A stretch of DNA of 64,000 nucleotides from Photorhabdus asymbiotica (lineage in GTDB: Bacteria; Pseudomonadota; Gammaproteobacteria; Enterobacterales; Enterobacteriaceae). This document shows positions 56,037 to 64,000 of this stretch, in pieces. The notes under the pieces were generated by a model that made no database searches, had not been told where the DNA came from, and saw nothing but the letters and a program-made list of their open reading frames with translations. Each line of letters begins with the position of its first letter. Within the stretch, counting starts at the first letter, position 1. Both the position numbers and the translations under genes were made by a program. Location of the stretch: NCBI RefSeq assembly GCF_003634575.1, contig NZ_RBLJ01000001.1:1116001-1180000 (forward strand), written 5' to 3'.

Positions 56037-59036
56037 TCAGAACTGACTGGTGACACTAAGCTTAAACGTTCGTCCGGGCGCTGGCATCATGGAACGGGTT
56101 AGCGGGTCCAAATAATAGCGATCGGTTAAGTTAGTGCCAGATAATTCGACGACAATATTTGGCGTAACCTTATAATTAATATAAGCATCCACGGTCATGA
56201 CCGGATTCCAACGCATCGGGTTATTACTTATCCCTTTATAAACACCAGGCATTTTTTTCATTAACCATTTTTCATCCTTATTCTCCACGCTACTGTGATA
56301 CAACACCCGGCTACCAATTTCTAAATCTTCATCTAATAACCGACCGCCAATATTCAGGTTAAGAGAATAACGCGGAGGAATCGTTGTTCTTAAAAAACCA
56401 CCGGGAAAACCGCCATCAATACACTCTGGAACACCAAATTGATTAGTCAGATCTAACCTACCTGATGCCGTTTTATCACAAACTTTATTTTTAAGATTAT
56501 AAGACAAACCAAAATGGGTAAAGAAACCACCATTATCATAACGGCCTTGTACTTCTAAACCCGATAATTTCTGTTTATCTAATTGAGTAAATGTAAAGTT
56601 ACTATCACGGTCAAAAACATTTTCTATGACGGTATTGTAATAAGCGAATTTAATATCTGCATTATTCTCCGCTCCCAGCAGATGACTTAAATCATGCACA
56701 TAACCGACTTCAACGGTTTTACTCCGTTCAGGTTTAAAAGCGCGTGCAGGTTTATCAATAGAACTGGAGGAAAATCCGACAGTATCTTCAAAAATACTCG
56801 GCATACGTACTGCTTCCGCGTAACGGGTATAGATACGTGCATTATCACTCACATAAGCCGTTGCGGAAAATACCGGCGCCCAAGCATGATCCTTACGTTT
56901 AGGTTGTTTAGCCCAGCGTTCTTGTTCACTTTTTTCTTTATAAACTAAACCGCCATCGCCGTTACTCAATATCTCTCCAGAACGATCAACATAACGGCTA
57001 TTATTTTGAGCGCCGCTGTATTCATATTTATATACTTCTTTATTCGTGACAGGATCAATAACACGTTCATTCATATCAAGCTCCCCATTAAAATAGGGGT
57101 TATCTTGTTTATATAACTTACCATCGTCACGATATTCCCACAGCACATCTACCGGTATCGTAGGACGCAGGATTGAATCTCGTTCTTCTGATTCCGAGAA
57201 ACCCTTTTTAAAATATTCATCTAATTCATCATCAGTTAAACACTCAAAACATTCATTAAATTTTTTATATAATTCGGCTTCCTGTTCGGTCAGTGTTCTC
57301 TTATATTGCAAACCCTGACCAACCAGTTTTTTGTCCTTACTATAACGGGCATCACGAACAGCTAAACGTTCATTTAAAAAATCATCCTTAGACCAATAAC
57401 TCACTCGCCTAGCACCAGCACTTAATGACAACCATGAGGTGGGACGCCAGTCAAAATTAAAGGCAATATTGTTTTCCTGACGGCGCCCCTTTCTTGGTAA
57501 TGAACGAAAATTAGAGAAACTCTTTGCTTCATAATCATCATGAGAACCCAAACGTTCCCGTTGTAGGCTGGCTGACAATGTTAAATCCAGATCCGCCGTC
57601 AATGCAAAAGCATTAGAAAGGTCAACCCCCCAACGGTTATTATGCGCATTGGTGGAAGCAGTATCTACTAAACGACCATCTTTATTAGGATCTTTTTTCT
57701 GCTGATTCTTATTCCAGACCTCATCCCGATCCCGCGGCTCACGTGGATATCCTCCGGCAGTATTGGTATCACTAATAGTACGGGTAATCCAGAATTTCAT
57801 ATCAAAATCAATAAAATTGTTCCCATCAGGATTCCATTTATAATCTACATTAAACGCCTGCTGATGGACATTAGCCAAAGGCCATTGCGGTACAACATTA
57901 TCCTCAGCTCTAACCCAACCAAGCCGCGAAGGCATAATCTCACCATAAATCGTTTTAGTATCGCGGATGCCAAACTGGATAGTCTGTTGATTAGCTAGAT
58001 GCCAAGTATTTTTCAGTAACCACGATTCCATTTCACTGGAAGTATTCGGTACCTCATTACCGGGACGATATATACGTGCCGCGAAAGGCAAATAAGGATC
58101 ATATGCTCGAGTACCTCCATCAAGAATAACTTTATCCTCATCACTGATCGGAGCATCATAACGATGAGCACCTCCCTTACCAGCAAAGTAATTGCCTTTA
58201 CTGCGATAACTATAGGCTGCCATTAAATCAAAATATTCCTGCCGGGTGCCGATAGCCAGACGTATCGCATTATCTTTAAGACCCAATAATTTATTATCTT
58301 TTGACGTCTTCGGCGTAATTTCTAACCCAGGATCAGCATAATTAAACCCCTGCATAAAATCAGGAATATCACGATAATCTTGTCCCAATTGCAGATTCGG
58401 TACACGTTCCTTGACTGCATTACTGCTGGTTTCTAATTTTAGATTAATACCGAAACGCTCATCTACGGGTACCACATCATCAATATTCAAGGTTTTTATC
58501 ATTATGGCCCCACCTATTGACCCCTTTACCCCACGGGTCAGTGATGGTCCTTTTTCTATTTCAATACTGCTGATCAAGTTAGGATCAATATAATTACGGT
58601 TATTGGCACCGTTATAACCACGCCAGGTCGTAATCGCTTGTTCAGTGCCATCAATGGTAACAGGAACCCGCCCCTGTCCTTGGATGCCGCGAATATTAGG
58701 ATCTAATGCGCCACTGTTTCTGGCATCTCCACTGAATACGCCAACTGCACTTTTTAACACATCCGCCGGGGAAGCGCCCTTATAGCGTTCTACCAAATCC
58801 TTGCCTAAGTAAATATTAGTAATATCTTTATCGTAGACCGCATCATAACCTGCCTGATCTTTTTCGCTGGTTGCTGAAACATGGATTTTACCTAAGTCAG
58901 CCTTATTTTCAGTGGACTGCTTGGCTGGCTGAGAAGAAGCTGTTGGTGTTTCTGCATCAACGCGATAAGGCATCATGCTGTAGGTTAATGCCAGCATGAA
59001 TGTTATTTTGCTATATTTATTATTTAATTTATACAT
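56037..59036 (-). CDS. TonB-dependent heme/hemophore receptor
   Basis: 999 aa. A signal peptide (about residues 1-28) and TonB box (GKIHVSATS) precede a plug domain with DPNIRGIQGQGRVPVTIDGTEQ and RGYNGANNRNYIDPNLI, as in heme and hemoglobin receptors of the HmuR/HasR kind, and a 22-strand barrel ends in SVTSQF with a C-terminal Phe. Located between tonB and the T11SS gene, it should import heme delivered by the secreted hemophore. Confidence 0.9.
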   Translation of the reverse strand: MYKLNNKYSKITFMLALTYSMMPYRVDAETPTASSQPAKQSTENKADLGKIHVSATSEKDQAGYDAVYDKDITNIYLGKDLVERYKGASPADVLKSAVGVFSGDARNSGALDPNIRGIQGQGRVPVTIDGTEQAITTWRGYNGANNRNYIDPNLISSIEIEKGPSLTRGVKGSIGGAIMIKTLNIDDVVPVDERFGINLKLETSSNAVKERVPNLQLGQDYRDIPDFMQGFNYADPGLEITPKTSKDNKLLGLKDNAIRLAIGTRQEYFDLMAAYSYRSKGNYFAGKGGAHRYDAPISDEDKVILDGGTRAYDPYLPFAARIYRPGNEVPNTSSEMESWLLKNTWHLANQQTIQFGIRDTKTIYGEIMPSRLGWVRAEDNVVPQWPLANVHQQAFNVDYKWNPDGNNFIDFDMKFWITRTISDTNTAGGYPREPRDRDEVWNKNQQKKDPNKDGRLVDTASTNAHNNRWGVDLSNAFALTADLDLTLSASLQRERLGSHDDYEAKSFSNFRSLPRKGRRQENNIAFNFDWRPTSWLSLSAGARRVSYWSKDDFLNERLAVRDARYSKDKKLVGQGLQYKRTLTEQEAELYKKFNECFECLTDDELDEYFKKGFSESEERDSILRPTIPVDVLWEYRDDGKLYKQDNPYFNGELDMNERVIDPVTNKEVYKYEYSGAQNNSRYVDRSGEILSNGDGGLVYKEKSEQERWAKQPKRKDHAWAPVFSATAYVSDNARIYTRYAEAVRMPSIFEDTVGFSSSSIDKPARAFKPERSKTVEVGYVHDLSHLLGAENNADIKFAYYNTVIENVFDRDSNFTFTQLDKQKLSGLEVQGRYDNGGFFTHFGLSYNLKNKVCDKTASGRLDLTNQFGVPECIDGGFPGGFLRTTIPPRYSLNLNIGGRLLDEDLEIGSRVLYHSSVENKDEKWLMKKMPGVYKGISNNPMRWNPVMTVDAYINYKVTPNIVVELSGTNLTDRYYLDPLTRSMMPAPGRTFKLSVTSQF

Positions 59037-59088
59037 AGTGATTATCTGCCATAGTACGGATTTAAATAACCTATTACTTCAATTAGCA

Positions 59089-60576
59089 TCAAAAATATTT
59101 TTCGAACTTAACTAAAACCTCATTCTTACTATATGAATATAACCAATCGACATTGCTATTATTTTTTCTGTATCGATAAGTGATCACTGGGGTTAAACCA
59201 AACACTTCAAATTTAGGCATACTGACAATTGCCGAATAGAATTGTTCATTATCTTTACGATGTGCATTTAGTGGCACACTGTAATCACCAAATTGCCGCT
59301 GACGTAAAGCAGTAAATACCACCGCATTAATTCCCGGATATAATTGGGTAGAAATACCTGCTCTTACCCCTTTCTGCTGATAATCATCCGCTTTTTCAAC
59401 ACTGGTTTTATTAACCCAATCGACACCCGCAAAGGTAATTGTTTGATCCGTTAAATAATAAGATAACGTAGCATAAACAGAAGTCATATTACCGTCATTA
59501 TGATTATAAAGTTTATGATAACGAAACTGCTTATATTCTCCTTCTAAATTTAATGCCAAATTTTGAGATAAAATATTCATCCATTCCGCTTTCGTTCCAG
59601 TAGTACGATAGCGGAAACGATTGCCAACATGATTAAACTCAAGAATTGGCCCCAGCAGGAAATCATTCTTTAGCGCTTTATAGTTATAACCCAAATAAGC
59701 AGAAGTGGTATTTTCATTCTCATCACTATGATGATGGTAACTTTCGCCATAAGTCATCGAACGCAGAAATATACCATGATGACCACTTAACGAATATACC
59801 TTACGCAACGTGGCATCATAACTCATTCCACTCGCCTTCTTCGCCAAAGGCAATTTACGTTCTGTCCTGCAACTACCATTTTCATAATACTGGGTGCAAA
59901 CAGGAGGCTGATTCGGAGACATATTAGTGTTATCGTTAAAAATATAGCCTACAGAAAAAGATCCACGCCATGAATTACGCAAACTAATGGCATCCTGATA
60001 ACTGGTTATATTCTTAATGACTGCCGGTGGTAATTTATTTTCGTTATTGTGATTAGCCGCAGCAATTTCATTAAACAGTAAGCTGGCCTCTTTATTTTTT
60101 TGATTTTCATAATAGACCCTGGCTAACTCTAATTTAGCGCGGGTAAAATCAGGTTGCTGGTGCAAGATAGCTTGATAATGCTGTTCTGCCGTCACTAAAT
60201 CACCCTGTGAACGTGCAAGATTTGCCTGAGCAAAATGGACCAATTGGGTATCATGCCTAGGTAACTTCTGATACATCGCTAAAAAGCGCTCAACATCCTT
60301 AACTTGTTGATGATTAATGGCCAAATACAATGCCTGACCAATATCATTGACATTATTTTCGACGCTAAAAGTCAAACCATTAAGTACTATCGATAAATTA
60401 TCACTATTCTGATTGACTATTTCATCAGTGACGAGTGCTTTTTCTTGATCCTGCAAATTTCGCTGTACGTTATGCCACAATCTTCTGCCGGTATCTTCAT
60501 CTGCCAGAACCAGAGATGACTGAATAAACAAACAGCTCATTAACAAAATAAAACGGCTAATAGGGGCATTTAACAT
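59089..60576 (-). CDS. T11SS outer-membrane protein (Slam/HrpB-like)
   Basis: 495 aa. Signal peptide (about residues 1-25), TPR-like helices (LVTAEQHYQAILHQQPDFTRAKLELARVYYENQ, around 130-165) and a C-terminal 14-strand DUF560 barrel ending in KFEKYF. This is the surface-lipoprotein assembly modifier / type XI secretion architecture, which carries a soluble or lipidated cargo across the outer membrane. Its cargo is almost certainly the gene just upstream. In Xenorhabdus a homologous hrp set is described, to my recollection. Confidence 0.88.
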   Translation of the reverse strand: MLNAPISRFILLMSCLFIQSSLVLADEDTGRRLWHNVQRNLQDQEKALVTDEIVNQNSDNLSIVLNGLTFSVENNVNDIGQALYLAINHQQVKDVERFLAMYQKLPRHDTQLVHFAQANLARSQGDLVTAEQHYQAILHQQPDFTRAKLELARVYYENQKNKEASLLFNEIAAANHNNENKLPPAVIKNITSYQDAISLRNSWRGSFSVGYIFNDNTNMSPNQPPVCTQYYENGSCRTERKLPLAKKASGMSYDATLRKVYSLSGHHGIFLRSMTYGESYHHHSDENENTTSAYLGYNYKALKNDFLLGPILEFNHVGNRFRYRTTGTKAEWMNILSQNLALNLEGEYKQFRYHKLYNHNDGNMTSVYATLSYYLTDQTITFAGVDWVNKTSVEKADDYQQKGVRAGISTQLYPGINAVVFTALRQRQFGDYSVPLNAHRKDNEQFYSAIVSMPKFEVFGLTPVITYRYRKNNSNVDWLYSYSKNEVLVKFEKYF

Positions 60577-60617
60577 CAGGACATCGCTACTTAATAGTCG
60601 GACCGATAAATAGGCAA

Positions 60618-60651
60618 AATAAGATAAAGTCCATGAAGACTTTATCTTATT
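60618..60651 (-). terminator. Intercistronic hairpin between hemophore and T11SS genes
   Basis: AATAAGATAAAGTC-CATGAA-GACTTTATCTTATT (plus strand), a perfect 14-bp stem; on the minus strand it is followed by TTGCC after a T-rich end. Likely partial termination or RNA stabilisation, making more hemophore than exporter. Confidence 0.65.
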
Positions 60652-60670
60652 CAGTTAACACAAGCTTACA

Positions 60671-61417
60671 TTATGGGTTTTTAGTCCCACCAAAAGCAGT
60701 ATCTTTGCTATGATCCGTAGGGAACGTAGCTGCTCCTGCTAAACTAGCTGCATTATCGCCAAAGAAGTGGCCGCGGTTTGTACCGACAACATCTCCGGCT
60801 GTTGCCCTACCCACAAATGAACCATCTGCTCTAATTCTGGAATTAATATCAACGGTTAATGCACTATTTGCTATTGAACCATTAAGCCTCTTCTGACCAA
60901 AATCAGCCGTAAATGTGCCTTGCAGAGCATTGCTGCCACTATATTGGTTGATCCCTTTAACTGTATAAGTCGCTATACCACCGGTAGGTAAATTAGTTGT
61001 CACATCTTTACCAGAATAATAGGCGGTATGAGTAGTATCACTTACTTTACCGGTTTGTGACCATTCACCAAAATAGACATCAGCATTAGCCACCTTGCTG
61101 AAGTTAAACACCCCCATACCTTCATGGCTACTTGATCCAGGCATAGAAATCTTATGAATTCCGTTCTTATCCGCCTCAACATAACGAGCAAGACTTGAAA
61201 AACTGGTAATTTGACCTCTAGCAACAGATTGCACCCCAATTCCGGGCTCTCCACCTAAGGTCGGATGACCACCACCACGCGGTTCAGTCACACCGACTCT
61301 AATACTTTGGTTATAAGGATCAAAATTTTGAGTTTGCCCAGTACCAGGAGCAGCCATTGCTTGTGTTACTAATCCACATGTACCTAATACTGCAATTAAC
61401 ACTTTAACTTTGTTCAT
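60671..61417 (-). CDS. Secreted hemophilin-like heme-binding protein (T11SS cargo)
   Basis: 248 aa. Signal peptide (about residues 1-22, ending AMA), a Gly/His-rich heme-binding handle region and a C-terminal TbpB-type beta-barrel (TADFGQKRLNGSI ... GHFFGDNAASLAGAATF), the fold recognised by Slam proteins. No lipobox, so it is released as a soluble hemophore. Gene pairing with T11SS, receptor and TonB supports heme capture. A Fur box lies about 107 bp upstream. Confidence 0.85.
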   Translation of the reverse strand: MNKVKVLIAVLGTCGLVTQAMAAPGTGQTQNFDPYNQSIRVGVTEPRGGGHPTLGGEPGIGVQSVARGQITSFSSLARYVEADKNGIHKISMPGSSSHEGMGVFNFSKVANADVYFGEWSQTGKVSDTTHTAYYSGKDVTTNLPTGGIATYTVKGINQYSGSNALQGTFTADFGQKRLNGSIANSALTVDINSRIRADGSFVGRATAGDVVGTNRGHFFGDNAASLAGAATFPTDHSKDTAFGGTKNP

Positions 61418-61429
61418 AGCATATTCCTT

Positions 61430-62113
61430 ATGTTAACTAATTAAATGTTAGAGCATTGCTTATTACATAGTTTTAGTACCGTCCGAAGACTGCCGCGCAT
61501 ATTAACGCACTTTTAATAAAAAATGAAATGATAATCATTATCAAAAATTTATTACACATACTTGTATAAAATGGCAATAAATACATCTAACTATTTAATT
61601 ATTAAATCAATATTTGCTATAACCATAATATAATAATGGAATTAATCTTAAGTAGAAAAAACCAACAATAAGTGTAAAAAAATTAATACACGCAAATAAA
61701 AACAATGTATATTATTTCAACATGAAATAAAAACTATAGTTATTATAATCTTTAAATACTAATATAATTCTCATTATTGATCTAAAATTAATAAAAATTT
61801 GTTTAACAATGAAAAACAAAAATTCTAAAAAGACAATTCATTTTATTGATTTAAAAACAAAAAATTATCCGACAAAATTTCAATTTAATTATTCATGAAA
61901 ATATCACTGATATATAACTTACCAAAATCACTAAAATAAATATATTACTACAACGATTTAAACTCAAAAAATATCATCTAAAAGTCAATCAGGATTTAAT
62001 AACCATAATCTTAAGAAGTAAATTATTATTCACCACTAAATTTTTCTTAAAATAAATTCAGAAAAATCTCCCCCTTTAGATTCCTTACATCCTATATCCG
62101 CTTTTTTATGAAC
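61430..62113. other. Very AT-rich intergenic region
   Basis: Apart from the Fur box I see no gene, and many short frames are chance. It separates the hemophore promoter from an ERIC element. Confidence 0.6.
61524..61542. promoter_or_regulatory. Fur box of the hemophore operon
   Basis: AATGATAATCATTATC matches 16 of 19 consensus positions (GATAATGATAATCATTATC), missing only the first three. Iron repression of the operon is expected. Confidence 0.85.
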
Positions 62114-62242
62114 ATATACCCTTCATCCTTCAAGTTGCCTCTTTGTTGGCTGCACTCACTCACCCCGGTCACAGAGTTATCTATGCTCCCGGGGATTCGT
62201 TCACTTGCCGCCGCGCTGCAACTCGAAATCTATTGGGTATAG
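62114..62242. repeat. ERIC element, chimeric arms
   Basis: The left arm resembles class A (TTGCCTCTTTGTTGG) but begins CTTCATCCTTCAAG like class B, and the right arm is class B (CGCGCTGCAACTCGAAATC). Located 30 bp before the MATE stop. Confidence 0.85.
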
Positions 62243-62271
62243 ATTATTTACCAAAATATTCTGTAGTTAAA

Positions 62272-63630
62272 TCAGGAAATTAACCGAGAAATTATTGTAT
62301 TCCGTCTAACCCTTAATATAATAAATAGCAAAATAGCATTCACAAGAAGCCCCAAAACCAACCCATACCAAAACCCTATAATTCCCATATTCTCGGTTAC
62401 CAAGTCTGTCAAAGCTAAAATAAATCCTAATGGAAAACCAATTAACCAATAACCAAATAAAGGCGCATAAAATACCGATCGGGTATCATGAAAGCCCCGT
62501 AAAATACCAGATAAAGCCGCCTGACAAGAGTCAAAAAATTGGAACAGGCATAATAGAAAAATTATATTAGTCGCGATTATTATGACTTCATGGTCGTTAG
62601 TATAGAGTGAAACAAATGAATCTGCGAAATAGTAAATTAAAACACCAATAAATGCAGAAATAGATAAAATCAAAGCAATTGATATCTTTATAGTACCTGT
62701 TAATGAGGTTTTATCTCTCCTCCCAATACAGGAACCGACTCTTACTGTCACCGCGGCTGCAATTCCCCCAGTTATAGTATAGATAATAGAGGTAATATTA
62801 AGCATAATATTATGTGCAGCAATGACTTGAGCACCTAAAGGAGCGGCAGTGATAGCAATCACATCCAGAAAAACCATTTCAACAAAAAGAGCCAATCCAC
62901 TTGGAATACTAATATAAAAAGTTCTAATTAAATCATGATATTTTGGCAAACTGAAATCTAGCCTATATCGACGATATTCATTCTTTAGCAAAAAATAGAT
63001 AATCAGGCATACAGCGCTTAGATTATTAATAATTGCCGTTGTAATACCAGCACCAATACCTCCCATTTCTGGCAAACCCAGTTTTCCATAAATGAATATA
63101 TAATTTAATGGTATATTCAACAATAAAGCACCAGCAGACAAATACATGGCGGCTTTTGTATCTTCCAATCCTTGTAGAAAGGAACGAAAAACATTAAATA
63201 TCATAACACTAGGAACACCACATGCCATAACCAGAACATAGCCCTGGGTAATTTCTAAAATATGCTCATCAATACCTATAAACGAAAATAACCAGCTAAC
63301 TAATATTAATAAAAAAATTATTGGTATCGAAAGTATCACCGCCAGAAACAAATAATTCCTAAGACTTGCTTTAATCCCTTCGTCATCATGTTGCGCTTTC
63401 TGCTTTGCTACATCTGCTGCCAGCATGATAATCATCCCATACCCTAATACAAATATAGGAAACCAAATACTACTTCCTAATGTTACGGCTGCTAAATCAG
63501 CTGTAGCATAGTGACCAGACATCACAATATCGACAAAACTCATTGCCGTACGTGCTATCTGACTAACGATGATAGGTAAAGAGAAAAATAATAGTTTTTT
63601 TAACTCCAGCCGGTTCGAAAACTTAGCCAT
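62272..63630 (-). CDS. MATE-family multidrug efflux transporter
   Basis: 452 aa with twelve membrane helices in two halves. PIIVSQIARTAMSFVDIVMSGHYATADLAAVTLGSSIW at the start and repeated patterns in the second half are typical of NorM-type exporters driven by Na+ or H+. Stand-alone gene at the end of the window; substrate unknown. Confidence 0.9.
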   Translation of the reverse strand: MAKFSNRLELKKLLFFSLPIIVSQIARTAMSFVDIVMSGHYATADLAAVTLGSSIWFPIFVLGYGMIIMLAADVAKQKAQHDDEGIKASLRNYLFLAVILSIPIIFLLILVSWLFSFIGIDEHILEITQGYVLVMACGVPSVMIFNVFRSFLQGLEDTKAAMYLSAGALLLNIPLNYIFIYGKLGLPEMGGIGAGITTAIINNLSAVCLIIYFLLKNEYRRYRLDFSLPKYHDLIRTFYISIPSGLALFVEMVFLDVIAITAAPLGAQVIAAHNIMLNITSIIYTITGGIAAAVTVRVGSCIGRRDKTSLTGTIKISIALILSISAFIGVLIYYFADSFVSLYTNDHEVIIIATNIIFLLCLFQFFDSCQAALSGILRGFHDTRSVFYAPLFGYWLIGFPLGFILALTDLVTENMGIIGFWYGLVLGLLVNAILLFIILRVRRNTIISRLIS

Positions 63631-64000
63631 AAAAATTCCATTAATTTATTGATTAGTACCAATATTGGTCATACTAACAATAAATTACGACCAAAATTAT
63701 TTAGAAAAGTTTGAAAAATTAGCATGATGAGTATACCTTCTATTTTCTCTCAGGCAACAACGAAGCAATAAATTAAAGCAATCTAACGAAAACTAACTAT
63801 TTCACAGAAATTTTTGTGATCTTTCTAAAAGATTGAATATTTATTTTCGTATTTTGTTCTCATTTTTTATTTTAAAAGTTAATGTTACTTGTCTAAAATC
63901 ATTGATGCCTTTTGTGACAATATCCACATAATTAAAAAATAAAGGCAGCAGACATATAACTGAAGCAAAATAAAATAATTAGTCACTTTTTAAAATTATT
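63631..64000. other. AT-rich non-coding end of the window
   Basis: 370 bp upstream of the MATE gene, with no gene or repeat that I can support. Confidence 0.6.

Noticed and set aside
1-64000. CRISPR arrays and tRNA genes
   Set aside because: No regularly spaced direct repeats and no cloverleaf other than the tmRNA were seen.

Overview
The window reads as chromosome of a gammaproteobacterial Morganellaceae genome, most likely Photorhabdus (Xenorhabdus is the nearest alternative). The core genes are enterobacterial in sequence and order (lepA-lepB, rseD-like/rpoE/rseABC, nadB, trmN6, srmB, ung, grpE, nadK, recN, bamE, ratAB, smpB-ssrA). Ten ERIC-type palindromic repeats, a bactofilin like Proteus CcmA, a GDSL autotransporter lipase and a hemophilin-type T11SS locus fit that assignment. 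The genus is inferred; no 16S gene is present.

Region by region: (1) 1-9871, core. (2) 10013-11010, a membrane protein and a relic of a group II intron (domain V hairpin plus the decayed end of a maturase). (3) 11342-26300, a very AT-rich block with every gene on the minus strand: radical SAM/SPASM enzyme, GT2, MoeO5/PcrB-type prenyltransferase, IPP isomerase, cytokinin-dehydrogenase-like FAD oxidase, a GT28-like gene split at an A8 tract, rhomboid protease, GT4, a GT-A enzyme of a family I associate with phages, two GT2s, a nucleotidyltransferase, an ABC exporter and an HlyD-like adaptor. I read this as an undescribed pathway for a glycosylated, prenylated phosphoglycerol lipid (moenomycin-like logic) with dedicated export. 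(4) 26342-28682, one arm of a 106-bp inverted repeat, a transposase remnant, and a lipase plus ankyrin-repeat pair that looks like effector and immunity. (5) 29218-35642, core genes with a heat-shock promoter at grpE, two LexA boxes at recN, and tmRNA. (6) 35686-39985, an island beside ssrA: frameshifted integrase, an unknown 542-aa gene overlapping it, broken P4 psu, IS630 and DUF262 remnants. (7) 40114-45504, sucrose operon scrKYAB without scrR. (8) 45607-54164, an ERIC-rich accessory stretch: small secreted Cys peptide, Fic toxin and YhfG-like antitoxin with an ERIC lodged across their junction, GNAT, bactofilin, PapI/FaeA-like regulator and GDSL autotransporter. (9) 54598-61542, yjaB, then TonB, TonB-dependent receptor, T11SS (Slam) and hemophilin-like hemophore behind a Fur box. 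(10) 62272-63630, a MATE transporter.

Three genes carry apparent frameshifts (the GT28-like gene, integrase and psu), two of them in A-homopolymers. Either decay, slippage or sequencing error could explain them, and the raw reads need checking before function is argued.
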